From positions 1 through 64,000 of the forward strand of contig JADLAZ010000007.1 of assembly GCA_020849725.1 (NCBI GenBank): a stretch of 64,000 nt of DNA. Reading direction: 5' to 3'. Below are positions 24,644 to 34,102 of the stretch, in pieces; positions within the stretch are counted from its first letter, which is position 1, and the number at the start of each line of letters is the position of its first letter. The notes below the pieces were generated by a model. The model saw only the letters and a list, made by a program, of their open reading frames with translations, was not told the DNA's origin and did not search any database. Source of the stretch: Chloroflexota bacterium. Lineage in GTDB: Bacteria; Chloroflexota; Chloroflexia; Thermomicrobiales; JADLAZ01. Both the position numbers and the translations under genes were made by a program.

Positions 24644-24673
24644 GCCCGTCAGTATAGCCGGTCACGCGACACG

Positions 24674-25198
24674 CTACTCCAGCGGCGCGAGGCGGCGGTA
24701 CTGGCCGGCGTGGTAGAGCAGCGGCCGGCCGCCACCATGCTCGGCGTGGGTGACGAGGCCGATGAAGATGGTGTGGTCGCCAGCCGGGTGCAGGTCGACC
24801 AGCCGGCAGTCGAGCCAGGCCAGGCAGCCGTCGATCACCGGCAGGCCGGCCGGCGACTCCTGGTGGCTGCAATCGTCGAAACGCGCATGCTCGCCCGGCC
24901 GGCGGCCGGCGAACCGATCCGACAACGCCTGCTGGTCCTCCGCCAGGATGTTGATGCAGTAGCGGCGCGCCGCCAGCAGCAGGTCGTGGGTGCGGGCGTG
25001 GCTGTCGAGGCAGATCAGCACCAGCGGCGGCACGAGCGACACCGACGTGAACGAGTTGACCGTCACGCCGCGCACCTCGTTGCCCAGGCGCAGCGTGACG
25101 ACGGCGACGCCGGTCGACCAGCGGCGCATCGCCTGGCGCATCTCCTCGCGGCCGGCGCCGATCTCCTCAATGCTTCCCATGGGCCAGAGTTGGGTCAC
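24674..25198 (-). CDS. flavin reductase family protein
   Basis: 174 residues, the full length of the FMN-binding split-barrel flavin reductases (HpaC, NtaB-like). Characteristic strings are 'RRWSTGVAVVTLRLGNEVRG', 'TVNSFTSVSLVPPLVLICLD', 'INILAEDQQALSDRFAG' and 'AWLDCRLVDLHPAGDHTIFI'. It reduces FMN or FAD with NAD(P)H and hands the flavin to a partner monooxygenase. GTG 25198 is chosen because GGAGG lies 5 bp upstream. The LLM-class monooxygenase 240 bp upstream on the same strand (25437-26528) is the obvious partner. Confidence 0.87.
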   Translation of the reverse strand: MTQLWPMGSIEEIGAGREEMRQAMRRWSTGVAVVTLRLGNEVRGVTVNSFTSVSLVPPLVLICLDSHARTHDLLLAARRYCINILAEDQQALSDRFAGRRPGEHARFDDCSHQESPAGLPVIDGCLAWLDCRLVDLHPAGDHTIFIGLVTHAEHGGGRPLLYHAGQYRRLAPLE

Positions 25199-25204
25199 AG
25201 GGCC

Positions 25205-25434
25205 TCCTGCGTGCTGGGTGCTGGGTGCTGGGTGCTGGGTGTCGGGGATTCGGGAGTCGGGTGCCGGGTTCCGTTCCCTGAGCGGAGCCGAAGGGAGCGG
25301 GGCTTCGACTGCGCTCAGCCAACGAGGGGTGGGGCGTGATGATCAGGGGCCGTCTGTTCCCTCGCCCACCACAGTGGGAGAGGGTTAGGGTGAGGGTCCC
25401 TCCGGGTCCAACACCCAGCACCTACCCACTCATT
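25205..25434. repeat. composite intergenic repeat A: heptamer array plus two dispersed palindromic elements
   Basis: Three parts. (i) GTGCTGG repeated four times at 25211-25238. (ii) CTGAGCGGAGCCGAAG (25278-25293) with its imperfect inverse CTTCGACTGCGCTCAG (25303-25318), a widespread REP-like element. (iii) TTCCCTCGCCCACC followed by a GTGGGAGAGGG-type inverse and TTAGGGTGAGGG (about 25358-25400). The same modules in the same order occur at 42001-42210. Confidence 0.7.
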
Positions 25435-25436
25435 AT

Positions 25437-26528
25437 CTACGCCGCGGCGATCCGTTCATTCAGCCGCGGCAGTACCTCTTTGGCCAACCGCATCATCGAG
25501 CGGCGCCATTTGTCCTCCGGCTGCCACTCGTGGCCGATGATCAGCAGCGTGCCAAAGCCGCCGACCTGCTGGTAGAGCTGCCAGAGCTTGTCGGTGACGG
25601 TGTCGACGTCGCCGACGACCCAGATGTTATCCGCCAGGTAGTCGAGCGTGACCGCCTCGTCGGGCATCGCCGGGTCGAGCTTGGGGGCGATCAGCAGCTT
25701 GGAGAAGGTCAGCAGTGGGATGAAGTAGTCGCGCCAATCGCGGCCGATGACGCCGTCGATGACGTCGCGGCGGGCCGCCTCGTCGGTGTCGCCGATGTAG
25801 ACGTCGCGGGCGATGCGCCAGATAGCGCGGTCGGTGGGTCGGCCGGCGCGGGCGGCGCTGTCGGCGTAGGTCGCCCAGTGGGCCGTGAGCGTGGCTGGCG
25901 GGACGATGTTGATGCTCATCGGGATCCAGCCGCGCTCGCCGGCCAGCGTCAGCATGTCGGAGCGCGGGCCGATGCCGGCGACGCCGATGGGCGGGTGCGG
26001 CTGCTGGTAGGGCCGCAGGTGCAGATCGACACCGATGGTGTCGTTGCGCTCGGGCACGCGGAAGCGCCAGCGGTCGTGGGCGCGCAGGCCGGGCTGGGGA
26101 TTGCCCCACAGCTCCAGCACGCCGTCAAGGATCTCGCGCGTCAGCCGGCGCTGCTCGAAATTGGCGGTATCGATGTCGAACAAGTCGAAGTCGCCAGGGA
26201 AGCCGCCCGAGCCGATGCCCCAGTGCAGCCGGCCGCGCGCCATCTGGTCGAGCTGGGCGATGCGCTGGGCCAGGATGAGTGGGTCATGGTTGGGCAGGCA
26301 AGAGACGCCGGTGCCGAGGATGATGTTGCTGGTGCGGCCGAGCGCCTGGGCGATGAACAGGTCGGGGCAGGGGATGTTCTCCCAGACGGAGGTAAAGTGC
26401 TCACCGATCCAGGCCTCGCGATAGCCGAGGCGGTCGAGCGTGACGATCTGCTCTAGGTCGTGGGCGAGCGTCGCGGCGATGTCGGAGCCGGGCGGATGCA
26501 GCGGCATCGTGAAGTAGCCGAGGTCCAT
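25437..26528 (-). CDS. LLM class flavin-dependent oxidoreductase (luciferase-like monooxygenase)
   Basis: 363 residues, TIM-barrel of the bacterial luciferase/F420-FMN family. Strings such as 'YREAWIGEHFTSVWENIPCP', 'LGTGVSCLPNHDPLILAQRI', 'ARGRLHWGIGSGGFPGDFDL' and 'IGVAGIGPRSDMLTLAGERG' are typical of the branch related to LuxA and alkanal or limonene monooxygenases. With the flavin reductase on the same strand it likely forms a two-component monooxygenase; the substrate is unknown. Start ATG 26528 has GGAGG 6 bp upstream. Confidence 0.87.
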   Translation of the reverse strand: MDLGYFTMPLHPPGSDIAATLAHDLEQIVTLDRLGYREAWIGEHFTSVWENIPCPDLFIAQALGRTSNIILGTGVSCLPNHDPLILAQRIAQLDQMARGRLHWGIGSGGFPGDFDLFDIDTANFEQRRLTREILDGVLELWGNPQPGLRAHDRWRFRVPERNDTIGVDLHLRPYQQPHPPIGVAGIGPRSDMLTLAGERGWIPMSINIVPPATLTAHWATYADSAARAGRPTDRAIWRIARDVYIGDTDEAARRDVIDGVIGRDWRDYFIPLLTFSKLLIAPKLDPAMPDEAVTLDYLADNIWVVGDVDTVTDKLWQLYQQVGGFGTLLIIGHEWQPEDKWRRSMMRLAKEVLPRLNERIAAA

Positions 26529-26952
26529 AGCTGTCCTCCGTCCTCAGCGACGACCATCAATCGGCGGCGCGCGTGGGCACGCGGCACTCTATCACCAGCT
26601 GCGAATCAGCGCCACCTGTCGCACCGTGCCGGCAGGGCGATTCCAAAGTCGCAAATAGGGTGGTCCAAAGGGTACACTGCCGGGTCGTGCCTCTCACAGC
26701 CAGACCTGGAAGACGTGCCCCAGGGACCGCTCGGCGTCTACCAGCGTGCACGCGGCCCTCGTCGCCGTGCCTGACCCCATCGCGCCCGTGGTCAGCGCTC
26801 TTCCTGGCCTTCACTATCGGACAGAAACGGTCACGATCATGTCATGGTCGACAACCGCGCTAATTGCCTCTGCCGGCGTTCCGACCCGCCGGACTATGCT
26901 ACACTCGGCACGCCACCGGGTCTGGAATTGCCGTGGTAGGAGAGGAGAGGCA
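26529..26952. other. 424-bp intergenic region
   Basis: No gene is supported. It separates the divergent LLM gene and the small basic protein. A TACACT -10-like hexamer lies at 26900-26905, but no convincing -35 is found at proper distance. Confidence 0.35.
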
Positions 26953-27213
26953 ATGGCATCTGTTCGCAAGCTCTCAACCGACGAGGTTCAGCGACTGCGA
27001 CGTCGCGGCACTCGCGTCGATCTCACTCCTTATGAGGCCGATCTGCGCGAGCTTAGTCCCGGCGATTGGGGCTTGATTCAGCTCGAAGAGACGGATAAGG
27101 TGCCGACCGTCAAGCGACGCTACACCACCGCGGCCAAGAACCAGGGCAAGAGCCTGGTTTACAAGCGCAAGCGCAACGGCACGATCCCGTTTGAGGTGCG
27201 CGCCGGCAGCTAA
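26953..27213 (+). CDS. small basic conserved-looking hypothetical protein
   Basis: 86 residues, strongly basic in the second half ('VPTVKRRYTTAAKNQGKSLV', 'YKRKRNGTIPFEVR'), acidic and helical at the start. No signal peptide or membrane segment. The ribosome site GGAGAGGAGAGG is strong and the gene stands alone, so it is probably a well-expressed small nucleic-acid-binding or ribosome-associated protein. I do not recognise a named family. Confidence 0.7.
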   Translation: MASVRKLSTDEVQRLRRRGTRVDLTPYEADLRELSPGDWGLIQLEETDKVPTVKRRYTTAAKNQGKSLVYKRKRNGTIPFEVRAGS

Positions 27214-27276
27214 CTGACCGCGCCGCCGGTCAATCGAGACGAGCGGCGCGATCGGCACGCCGGGCGCCCGCCACCA

Positions 27277-28287
27277 TCAGCGCCTGGCCGCGATGCCCCG
27301 CCCCGCCGAGCTGTCGCGGCAGGTTGGCAGGGTGCGCCCATCGACCCGCACGCTGCTGTCCAGGCGCGCGGCCAGGGTGAACGCTCGTGCGCTGGTGCGG
27401 ACGTCGGTGACGACGATGATGTCCTGGTAGTCCTCGCTGCCGGCCAGCCTCGGCGGGCCGAAGATAACGATCTCACCGCGCTGATCAAAATAGGAGAACG
27501 CCACCGGCCGTGGTGACGGCAACCGCCGCCCCCGGCCAAGATACGTGGCCGGCGTGCCATCGGCCAGCATCACCCGCACGACGCGCTCCCGGCCCGGCGT
27601 CAGCGTGAGGCGGACGACCGGCCGGCTCATCGCCGGGTGGGGAGCGACCACCAGCAGGTGATAGAAACGCTCGCCAAGTCGCCCATAGACAACCGGCGCA
27701 CGACCGCGGGCATCGATCGCGAGCCGGCTGCCAGCCCACGGACCCTTGACTGGACCGGCCAGCCGCTCCGGCGCGTGCACTGGCCCCCCCGCTGAACCGA
27801 CGCCGACGATCGTGTCGATCACGCCGCCCCCGGGACACCGATTGCCGAACGTGTCGAACCCGAAGTTGGCCGGCCTGGCCTCGGCGCCGGCCTGTGGATC
27901 GACCTGGCGGCAGCGCGGCGTCGTTCTGGTCCAGGGCGGCGCCCCGGCCAGGCAGACCCGGGCCGGACCGGCGACGAAGGTCTGCAGCCGAAAGACGCCG
28001 CCAGCGTCGGTGCGCGCGCGTGGCTCGCGCTCGCCCAGCTGACCGTCGCCATCACGGTCAATAAACGCGACCAGGCCGGCGATGCCGGCCTCATCCGGCT
28101 CGGCCGCACCGCTGCGATTGGCATCGCGCACCGCTCGGCCAACCAGCGTGGCGACGGCGTCATCGGCACTGGCCGGTGAAGCGCCGCCGAGGCCCAGATG
28201 CATCGACATGAGCAGCAGCGCCGCGACCGCGGCGCACCCAGCGCGTTGCACGTCACCCCTCCGGCTGCTCAGTCTAGCGCAACGCAT
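27277..28287 (-). CDS. secreted SdrD B-like domain protein
   Basis: 336 residues with an export signal ('GCAAVAALLLMSMHLGLGGA', cleavage near 'ASA'). Residues about 45-110 match SdrD B-like/Cna B-type beta-sandwich repeats: 'VGRAVRDANRSGAAEPDEAG', 'FIDRDGDGQLGEREPRARTD', 'GVFRLQTF', with the Asp-rich loop used for calcium. The remaining 200 residues are unrecognised. Probable cell-surface or secreted protein; no anchoring motif is seen at the C-terminus. The last residues lie 63 bp from the convergent small basic gene. Confidence 0.65.
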   Translation of the reverse strand: MRCARLSSRRGDVQRAGCAAVAALLLMSMHLGLGGASPASADDAVATLVGRAVRDANRSGAAEPDEAGIAGLVAFIDRDGDGQLGEREPRARTDAGGVFRLQTFVAGPARVCLAGAPPWTRTTPRCRQVDPQAGAEARPANFGFDTFGNRCPGGGVIDTIVGVGSAGGPVHAPERLAGPVKGPWAGSRLAIDARGRAPVVYGRLGERFYHLLVVAPHPAMSRPVVRLTLTPGRERVVRVMLADGTPATYLGRGRRLPSPRPVAFSYFDQRGEIVIFGPPRLAGSEDYQDIIVVTDVRTSARAFTLAARLDSSVRVDGRTLPTCRDSSAGRGIAARR

Positions 28288-28758
28288 GCTGCCTGTCGAC
28301 GGCTGGCTGCCGGCGCGGCGCCCAGCGCTGCCCCCACATGCCCACGCCCACCCACCGGCGCCGGCCGTCTGACGGCCTCGGTCAGCCGCTCGCCTGTAAC
28401 GTCGTGGCCTGCGGCCGTGACTGCACGAGTATGCGGGACCACGCCACGGACCAACCGGGGCCGCGTGGAACCGATCATGTCACGCAGAGGGACGGCCCGC
28501 AGCACGCCCATCGGTTGATCCGACAGCCGGTCCTCGTGGTGGCGCTCGTCGCGCTCGTCATCGCGGCGGCGCCAGTGGCCTGGCGTCTGGGCTCGCCGCT
28601 GCTCATCAATTATGTCCTGCCGCCCGACCTCAACTGGACGCCTTCCGCTCGATCGTGGTTTACTGCACGCCGTACCGCGCCGTCTTCAGCACGGCGGAAC
28701 TGCGGCCCGTGTAGCACGAGCCGGCGCGGAGTTAGGCAATCGGACACGGAGGCGCGGG
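28288..28758. other. 471-bp region with one doubtful small ORF
   Basis: An open frame from ATG 28431 (+ strand, to 28766) encodes a possible single membrane helix ('VLVVALVALVIAAAPVAWRL') followed by 'GSPLLINYVLPP', reminiscent of the start of some DM13-type membrane proteins. The rest is low-information and it overlaps the next gene by 8 bp. It may be a remnant. Nothing else is seen. Confidence 0.3.
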
Positions 28759-30156
28759 ATGGATGAGCTGGTCGAGTGGCTGGACGAGCGCAAGCAGCGC
28801 TTCATCCGCATGGCCGATCAGATCTGGGCACAGCCGCAGGTCGCGCTTCAGGAGACCTTCGCCTGTCAGCTCCAGATCGACGACCTGATGGCCGACGGCT
28901 TCCGCATCACGCGCAACGTCGGCGGCATGCCGACCGCCTTCGTCGCCGAGTGGGGCCAGGGCGACCCGATCATCGGCTTCCTGGGCGAGTACGACGCCCT
29001 GCCCGAGCTGTCGCAGCACAACCAGCCGACCCAGGCGCCGATCGTCTCGCGCGGCCCTGGCCACGGCTGCGGCCACAACCTGCTCGGCACGGCCAGCCTG
29101 GCGGCGGCCTCGGCGCTCAAGGCCTGGCTGGCGGCGAGTGGACGGGCGGGGACGGTGCGCTACTACGGCTGTCCGGCTGAGGAGACGCTGCTGGGCAAGA
29201 CCTACATGGCACGCGATGGCGTCTTTGACAACCTGGACGCCGCCATCACCTGGCATCCCGGCGGCGGCACCGGCGTCATGCGCAGCACGACGCTGGCGAT
29301 GGACAACCTCAAGTTCCGCTTCTTCGGCCGCGCTGCCCACGCCGGCGTGTCGCCGGAGGCGGGCCGCTCGGCGCTCGACGCGGTCGAGTTGATGAACGCC
29401 GGTGTCAATTTCCTGCGCGAGCATGTACCCAGCACGGTGCGCATGCATTACGTCATCACCAACGGCGGCAGCGCGCCAAACATCGTGCCGGCTGAGGCCG
29501 AAGTCTGGTACTTCGTGCGCGCACCGCAGCGTCACGAGGTCGAGAGCGTGACGGCGCGCGTGCGCCAGATTGCCCAGGGCGCGGCGCTGATGACCGGCAC
29601 CCGCGTCGAGGAAGCGTATCTCAGCGGTTGCTACAACATGCTGCCGAACGCGACGCTGATCGACGTTGCCGACGCGGTGTTGCACGATCTGGCCCCCCTC
29701 ACCTTCACCGCCGCCGAGCAAGCCTACGCCCAGCAGATCATCGACGGCTATTCGGCGGAGATCCGCGAGCAGGTGCTGACGACCGGCCATGTGCCGCCTG
29801 GCTGGTGGGATCGACCACTATGCGGCGACATCATGCCCGCGCGCCCCATGGGCGAGTTGATGCCCGGCTCGTCCGAGGTTGGCGACGTCAGTTGGATCGC
29901 GCCGACGGTGTGGGTGTCGGCGGCGACGTGGGCGCTGGGCGTGCCGGGGCACAGTTGGGGCGTCACCGCCACCGGAGCTATGTCGATCGGCCACAAGGGC
30001 ATGCTCCACGCGGCCCAGGCGATGGCCGGCATCGCGACACGGCTGGTAGTCGAGCCGGACCGGCTGGCGCAGGCGCGCGCCGAATTCGCCGCCGCCACCG
30101 CCGGCCGCCCCTACACCAGTCCGCTGCCGCCCGGCCAGCCGCCCCCGCTGCCCTGA
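28759..30156 (+). CDS. M20 family amidohydrolase, AbgB-like
   Basis: 465 residues. Zinc-peptidase signatures 'IGFLGEYDALPELSQ', 'PGHGCGHNLLGTASLAAASA' and 'AVEETLLGK'-like 'GCPAEETLLGKTYMARDG' are in place, and the lid domain holds 'RFFGRAAHAGVSPEAGRSAL' and 'MHYVITNGGSAPNIVPAEAE'. This is the pattern of p-aminobenzoyl-glutamate hydrolase subunit B (AbgB) and related amidohydrolases. ATG 28759 is the family-consistent start, with GGAGG 8 bp upstream. An MFS transporter follows 143 bp downstream on the same strand, possibly importing or exporting the substrate, as abgT does in enteric bacteria. Confidence 0.85.
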   Translation: MDELVEWLDERKQRFIRMADQIWAQPQVALQETFACQLQIDDLMADGFRITRNVGGMPTAFVAEWGQGDPIIGFLGEYDALPELSQHNQPTQAPIVSRGPGHGCGHNLLGTASLAAASALKAWLAASGRAGTVRYYGCPAEETLLGKTYMARDGVFDNLDAAITWHPGGGTGVMRSTTLAMDNLKFRFFGRAAHAGVSPEAGRSALDAVELMNAGVNFLREHVPSTVRMHYVITNGGSAPNIVPAEAEVWYFVRAPQRHEVESVTARVRQIAQGAALMTGTRVEEAYLSGCYNMLPNATLIDVADAVLHDLAPLTFTAAEQAYAQQIIDGYSAEIREQVLTTGHVPPGWWDRPLCGDIMPARPMGELMPGSSEVGDVSWIAPTVWVSAATWALGVPGHSWGVTATGAMSIGHKGMLHAAQAMAGIATRLVVEPDRLAQARAEFAAATAGRPYTSPLPPGQPPPLP

Positions 30157-30214
30157 CGTCTATACGCAGACGATGCGGCCCGTTCCAGCACGGCACACCC
30201 ACAGGAATAGCGAT

Positions 30215-30272
30215 CCCTCGCGGTTGTTGTAGACCGTGAGGGTACGATACAGGCTCGGGATACCCTCGCGGT
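30215..30272 (+). repeat. CCCTCGCGGT repeats upstream of MFS gene
   Basis: CCCTCGCGGT occurs at 30215-30224 and 30263-30272, with a near-perfect inverse ACCGTGAGGG at 30233-30242, giving a 10-bp stem with one mismatch. A leader hairpin or regulatory site for the transporter at 30300 is possible. Confidence 0.35.
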
Positions 30273-30299
30273 CGTGGTGATGCGGCTCAGGAGTGGTCA

Positions 30300-31544
30300 G
30301 TGCAGCGGTTGATCGGCGGTCGGTTCTACTATGGCTGGGTTGTCGTCGGCATCACCTGCTTGACGCTCATTGTGGCGTCTGGCCTGGGGTCCTCGCGCAG
30401 CGTATTTATGGTGGCGATCGAGGGCGAGCTGGGTTGGAGCCGGGCGACGCTGGCGTTCGCCGTCTCCATCGGTTTGCTGTTGTATGGACTGGTCGGGCCG
30501 CTGGCCGGCCGCCTGATCGATCGGTTCGGCCCGAAGCTGGTGATGGTGGCTGGCATGGGGTTGGCCGGCGTCAGCATGTTCGTCAGTGCTGCCATGACCG
30601 AGCAATGGCAGCTGAATGTCTTCTGGGGTCTGCTCAGCGGCATCGGCACCGGCCTGGCTGCGGCCGTGCTGGGCGCGACCGTCGCCAGCCGTTGGTTCGT
30701 GGCGCGGCGTGGCCTGGTGCTGGGCATCTTCGGCGGCGCGACCTCGGCTGGCCAGCTTATCTTCGTTCCGTTGCTGATGACCTCGCTGCTCGTCATCGGC
30801 TGGCGTCAGTCGACGCTGATCCTCGGCGCCATCGCGCTCGCCGTCCTGGTTCCCATCACCCTATTGATGAAGGACGATCCGGCGCAGATCGGGCTGGAGC
30901 CGTATGGCGGCCGGCCGCCGCAGCCGGCGGCGGCGACGATGGGCGGCGTCATGCTGCGGGCGCTGCGGACGCCGGAGTTCTGGCTGCTAGCCGGCAGCTT
31001 CTTCGTCTGCGGCGCGACCTCGGCCGGCATCGTCGGCACGCACTTCATTCCGCACTCACTCGACCACGGCATCGCCGAGGCGACGGCCGCCGGCGCACTG
31101 GCGCTGATGGGGGCGATGAACTTCATCGGCACCGTCGGCTCCGGCTGGCTGACCGACCGTGTCGACCCACGCAAGCTGCTGGCGATCTACTACACGTTCC
31201 GGGGCGTGTCGCTGCTGGCGCTACCGTTCATTACGCATGAGTGGGGGCTGATCTTCTTCGCCATCCTGTTCGGGCTGGACTACATCGCCACCGTGCCACC
31301 GACAGTGACGCTGGTGGCGACGACCTTTGGCCGGCACAACGTCGGCTCGGTCTTCGGTTGGGTCTTCTTCTCCCATCAGGTCGGCGCGGCCTCGCTCGCC
31401 TTCGCCGGCGGCTGGATGCGCGTCACCTTCGGCGACTATCAGTTCGCATTCATCGCCGCCGGCCTGCTCGCAATGATCGGCGGCGGCCTGGCGATGCTGG
31501 TCAACCGGCGCGCGCCCGCGCCGACACCGGCCGTGGCCGCGTAG
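30300..31544 (+). CDS. MFS transporter, OFA/monocarboxylate-like
   Basis: 414 residues, 12 predicted membrane helices. It begins '[20 protein letters not shown]', the start shared by the oxalate/formate antiporter and monocarboxylate branch, with '[20 protein letters not shown]' as motif A and '[20 protein letters not shown]' in the C-terminal half. It probably moves an organic anion. GTG 30300 is chosen because CAGGAG lies 6 bp upstream. It follows the AbgB-like amidohydrolase. Confidence 0.82.
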   Translation: MQRLIGGRFYYGWVVVGITCLTLIVASGLGSSRSVFMVAIEGELGWSRATLAFAVSIGLLLYGLVGPLAGRLIDRFGPKLVMVAGMGLAGVSMFVSAAMTEQWQLNVFWGLLSGIGTGLAAAVLGATVASRWFVARRGLVLGIFGGATSAGQLIFVPLLMTSLLVIGWRQSTLILGAIALAVLVPITLLMKDDPAQIGLEPYGGRPPQPAAATMGGVMLRALRTPEFWLLAGSFFVCGATSAGIVGTHFIPHSLDHGIAEATAAGALALMGAMNFIGTVGSGWLTDRVDPRKLLAIYYTFRGVSLLALPFITHEWGLIFFAILFGLDYIATVPPTVTLVATTFGRHNVGSVFGWVFFSHQVGAASLAFAGGWMRVTFGDYQFAFIAAGLLAMIGGGLAMLVNRRAPAPTPAVAA

Positions 31545-31694
31545 GCTGCGCTCGAGCGCCTCATCCGATTGCTGCCGGCAACATTCGTCGGCAGGTCGCC
31601 TGGCGCCTGGACCGCGCTTCAGCGGCCTGCCGGGCACGATTCACCCGTCCAGCGCCATCGCTCACGCGCTAGCGGCACGACCATGCGCCCCCTA

Positions 31695-32393
31695 TCAGGC
31701 AGCCGCCACCACCGCTGCCACGAGCGACGCCAGCACCAGCCGGCCATCACCGTTGCCCAGCAGCACGTCGGCGTCACGCTCCGGGTGGGGCATCATGCCG
31801 ACGACGTTGCGGGCGGCATTGCAGATGCCGGCGATATTGTGCAGCGAGCCGTTGGGATTGGCCGCGGCCGTCACCGCGCCGCTCGGGTCGCAGTAGCGCA
31901 GGATGATCCTGTTCTCGGCCTCCAACGCGGCCACCGTCGCCGGATCGGCGAAGTAGCAGCCCTCGCCATGGGCGATCGGGAGGCGCAGCACGCGGCCCGG
32001 CGCGATAGCCGCCGTCCAGGGCGTGTCGCTGCGCTCGACGACGACATCGACCCGGCGGCAGACGAATCGCAGGCTATCGTTACGCACCAGCGCGCCCGGC
32101 AGGAGACCGGCCTCGCACAGCACCTGGAAGCCGTTGCAGATGCCCAGCACAGGGCGGCCGGCGCGGACAAAGTCGTCCACCGCCGCCATCACCGGCGAGA
32201 AGCGGGCGATGGCGCCAGTGCGCAGGTAGTCGCCATGCGCAAAGCCGCCCGGCAGCACCAGCGCATCATAGCCGGCGACGGCGGTTTCGGTGTGCCAGAT
32301 CAGGTCGACGGTCGCGCCCAGCGTCGCCTGGAGCGCGTGCTGCGCATCGTGGTCGCCGTTGCTGCCCGGAAAGACGATCACCCCGATCTTCAC
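31695..32393 (-). CDS. purQ: phosphoribosylformylglycinamidine synthase, glutaminase subunit
   Basis: 232 residues, class I glutamine amidotransferase. Supplies ammonia to PurL in the fourth step of purine synthesis. Nucleophile Cys86 in 'GICNGFQVL', His/Glu in '[10 protein letters not shown]', N-terminus '[15 protein letters not shown]'. Start is GTG 32393 with GGGAGGG upstream. A TATACT -10 hexamer occurs on this strand at 32435-32440. Unusually, purL and purS are not adjacent; the gene stands alone, divergent from a ceramidase-like gene. Confidence 0.93.
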   Translation of the reverse strand: MKIGVIVFPGSNGDHDAQHALQATLGATVDLIWHTETAVAGYDALVLPGGFAHGDYLRTGAIARFSPVMAAVDDFVRAGRPVLGICNGFQVLCEAGLLPGALVRNDSLRFVCRRVDVVVERSDTPWTAAIAPGRVLRLPIAHGEGCYFADPATVAALEAENRIILRYCDPSGAVTAAANPNGSLHNIAGICNAARNVVGMMPHPERDADVLLGNGDGRLVLASLVAAVVAAA

Positions 32394-32547
32394 GTCGCTG
32401 CCCTCCCATCGCCGGTGCACGCCGTTCCCTGCATAGTATACGCTGCGGCGGTCCACCGGCCGCGCGGGCTGGAAGGCGCCGAGGCGGCGGAGTAGACTGC
32501 GAACCCGGCCCCACGCCCGACCACCCCGTGCGAAGGAGCATGCCACC

Positions 32548-33993
32548 ATGATCACCCGCATCGCACCACCCGCCTCCCGGCTGCGCGCCGGCCACCGCCG
32601 GATCGACATCACGCCGCCGGTCGGCATCTACCACCGGCTGTGGGGCGCCGCTCGCCACGATCGCGCCAGCGGTGTCCATCGACCGATCCTGGCCGATGTG
32701 CTGGCGCTGGCGCCGCTGGCCGGAGACGGGCCACCATTGGTCCGGGTGCAGACTGACTTGTGCGGGCTGGTGACGCCGCAGCACGAGGCGCTAGCGGCCG
32801 CCATCGCCACCGCTTGCGGCGTGGCGCGCGACCGCATCGTGCTGGGCTACTCGCACAGCCACTCCTCCGGCTGGTACGTGCCCGATCGCATCCCGCTGCC
32901 GGGCGGTGAGCACATCCTGCCCTATCTCGAGCGGCTGAGCGCGCTCGCCAGCGCGGCCGCCGCCGACGCACTGGCCGCCATGCAGCCGGCGACGATCACC
33001 TACGCCACCGGCCGCTGCACGATGGCCGCCAACCGCGACTGCTGGGACGACACGCGCCAGATCTACGTCTGCGGCTACGCACCCGACCAGCCGGCCGACG
33101 ACACGCTGCTGCTCGGCCGGGTGACCGGCAATGACGGCCGGCTGCTGGCGACGCTCGTCAACTACGCCTGCCATCCAACGACGCTCGCCTGGGAGAATAG
33201 CCTGCTCAGCCCCGACTTCGCCGGCGCGATGCGGGCGACGGTCGAGGCGGCGACCGGCGCGCCGTGCGTCTACTTTCAGGGGACGTGCGGCGATCTCGGC
33301 CCGCGCCACGGCTTCGTCGGCGACACCGCCGTCGCCGATCAGAACGGCCGTGAGCTGGGCTACGCCGCGCTGGCGACGCTGGAGCGGCTCGGCCCGCCAG
33401 GCACGGCCTTCACCTACACCGGCCCGGTCGTGTCGGGCGCGACCCTCGGCGTCTGGGCGCACCGACCACTCGATGAGGACGAGTTGACACGGCAGGCGAC
33501 CATGGCCGGCGGCACGCACACCGTCGAGCTGCCGGTCAAGGAGCGCCCGTCACCTGCTGCGCTGCGAACGGAGCTGGCGGACTGGGAGGCCCGCCAGCAC
33601 ACCGCTGACGCCGCTGGCGACATCCAGGCTGCTCGCGATGCTGGCGCGCGGGCCGAGCGCGCCCGCCGCTGGCTGGCCCGCCTGGAGGGTGTCGCCGGCC
33701 CTACCTACACGTTCCATTTCTCGGTCCACCGGCTCGGTGACGCCGTCTGGATTACCTGTGGCGCTGAGCCATACAGCCTGCTGCAGGTCGAGCTGCGCCG
33801 CCGCTTCCCCGACCAGGCACTCATAATCTCGCCCCTGAATGGCGACTTCCAGGTAGCTTACCTGCTGCCGCGCGACCGCTATGGCCGCGGCCTCTATCAG
33901 GAGGAGCCATCCAGCCTGGCCCCCGGCAGCCTGGAGACGCTCATCGACGCTATCAGCACCGTCATCCGTGATGAGATGAGCCCCTCACCCTAG
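32548..33993 (+). CDS. neutral/alkaline ceramidase-like amidase domain protein
   Basis: 481 residues. It starts '[20 protein letters not shown]' and has '[12 protein letters not shown]' (the HTHxHSG-like zinc motif of neutral ceramidase), '[20 protein letters not shown]' and '[17 protein letters not shown]', the full N-terminal ceramidase pattern. No signal peptide is evident, unlike secreted ceramidases, so a cytoplasmic amidase on another acyl-amide is possible. Start ATG 32548 has AAGGAG upstream at slightly long spacing. The 3' end runs into a CCCTCACCC-type repeat. Confidence 0.8.
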   Translation: MITRIAPPASRLRAGHRRIDITPPVGIYHRLWGAARHDRASGVHRPILADVLALAPLAGDGPPLVRVQTDLCGLVTPQHEALAAAIATACGVARDRIVLGYSHSHSSGWYVPDRIPLPGGEHILPYLERLSALASAAAADALAAMQPATITYATGRCTMAANRDCWDDTRQIYVCGYAPDQPADDTLLLGRVTGNDGRLLATLVNYACHPTTLAWENSLLSPDFAGAMRATVEAATGAPCVYFQGTCGDLGPRHGFVGDTAVADQNGRELGYAALATLERLGPPGTAFTYTGPVVSGATLGVWAHRPLDEDELTRQATMAGGTHTVELPVKERPSPAALRTELADWEARQHTADAAGDIQAARDAGARAERARRWLARLEGVAGPTYTFHFSVHRLGDAVWITCGAEPYSLLQVELRRRFPDQALIISPLNGDFQVAYLLPRDRYGRGLYQEEPSSLAPGSLETLIDAISTVIRDEMSPSP

Positions 33994-34080
33994 CCCTTTC
34001 CCTCTGGGAGAGGGGACCGGCCGCACCGCACCAGTGCCAGCTCTATCTTTCTGAAAGAGTTAGGGTGATAGTATTTTATC
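33983..34080. repeat. CCCTCACCCTAGCCC-type palindromic repeat
   Basis: CCCTCACCCTAGCCCTTT then CCCTCTGGGAGAGGG hairpin, and at the far end the partial inverse GTTAGGGTGATAG (about 34058-34070). It belongs to the same dispersed family as the third module of the composite repeats at 25205 and 42001. Its left end overlaps the last codons of the ceramidase-like gene. Confidence 0.6.
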
Positions 34081-34102
34081 ATCGCACAGCGCTCAATACT
34101 CA

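Noticed and set aside
25211..25238. CRISPR array
   Set aside because: Unit length of 7 bp without spacers; it is a simple tandem repeat.
28431..28766. Small membrane protein gene
   Set aside because: Only one helix and a vague resemblance to DM13-type starts; overlaps the M20 gene; kept only as a note in the intergenic entry.
33983..34080. Intrinsic terminator of the ceramidase-like gene
   Set aside because: The hairpin belongs to a dispersed repeat family seen elsewhere in the window, although it may terminate transcription incidentally.
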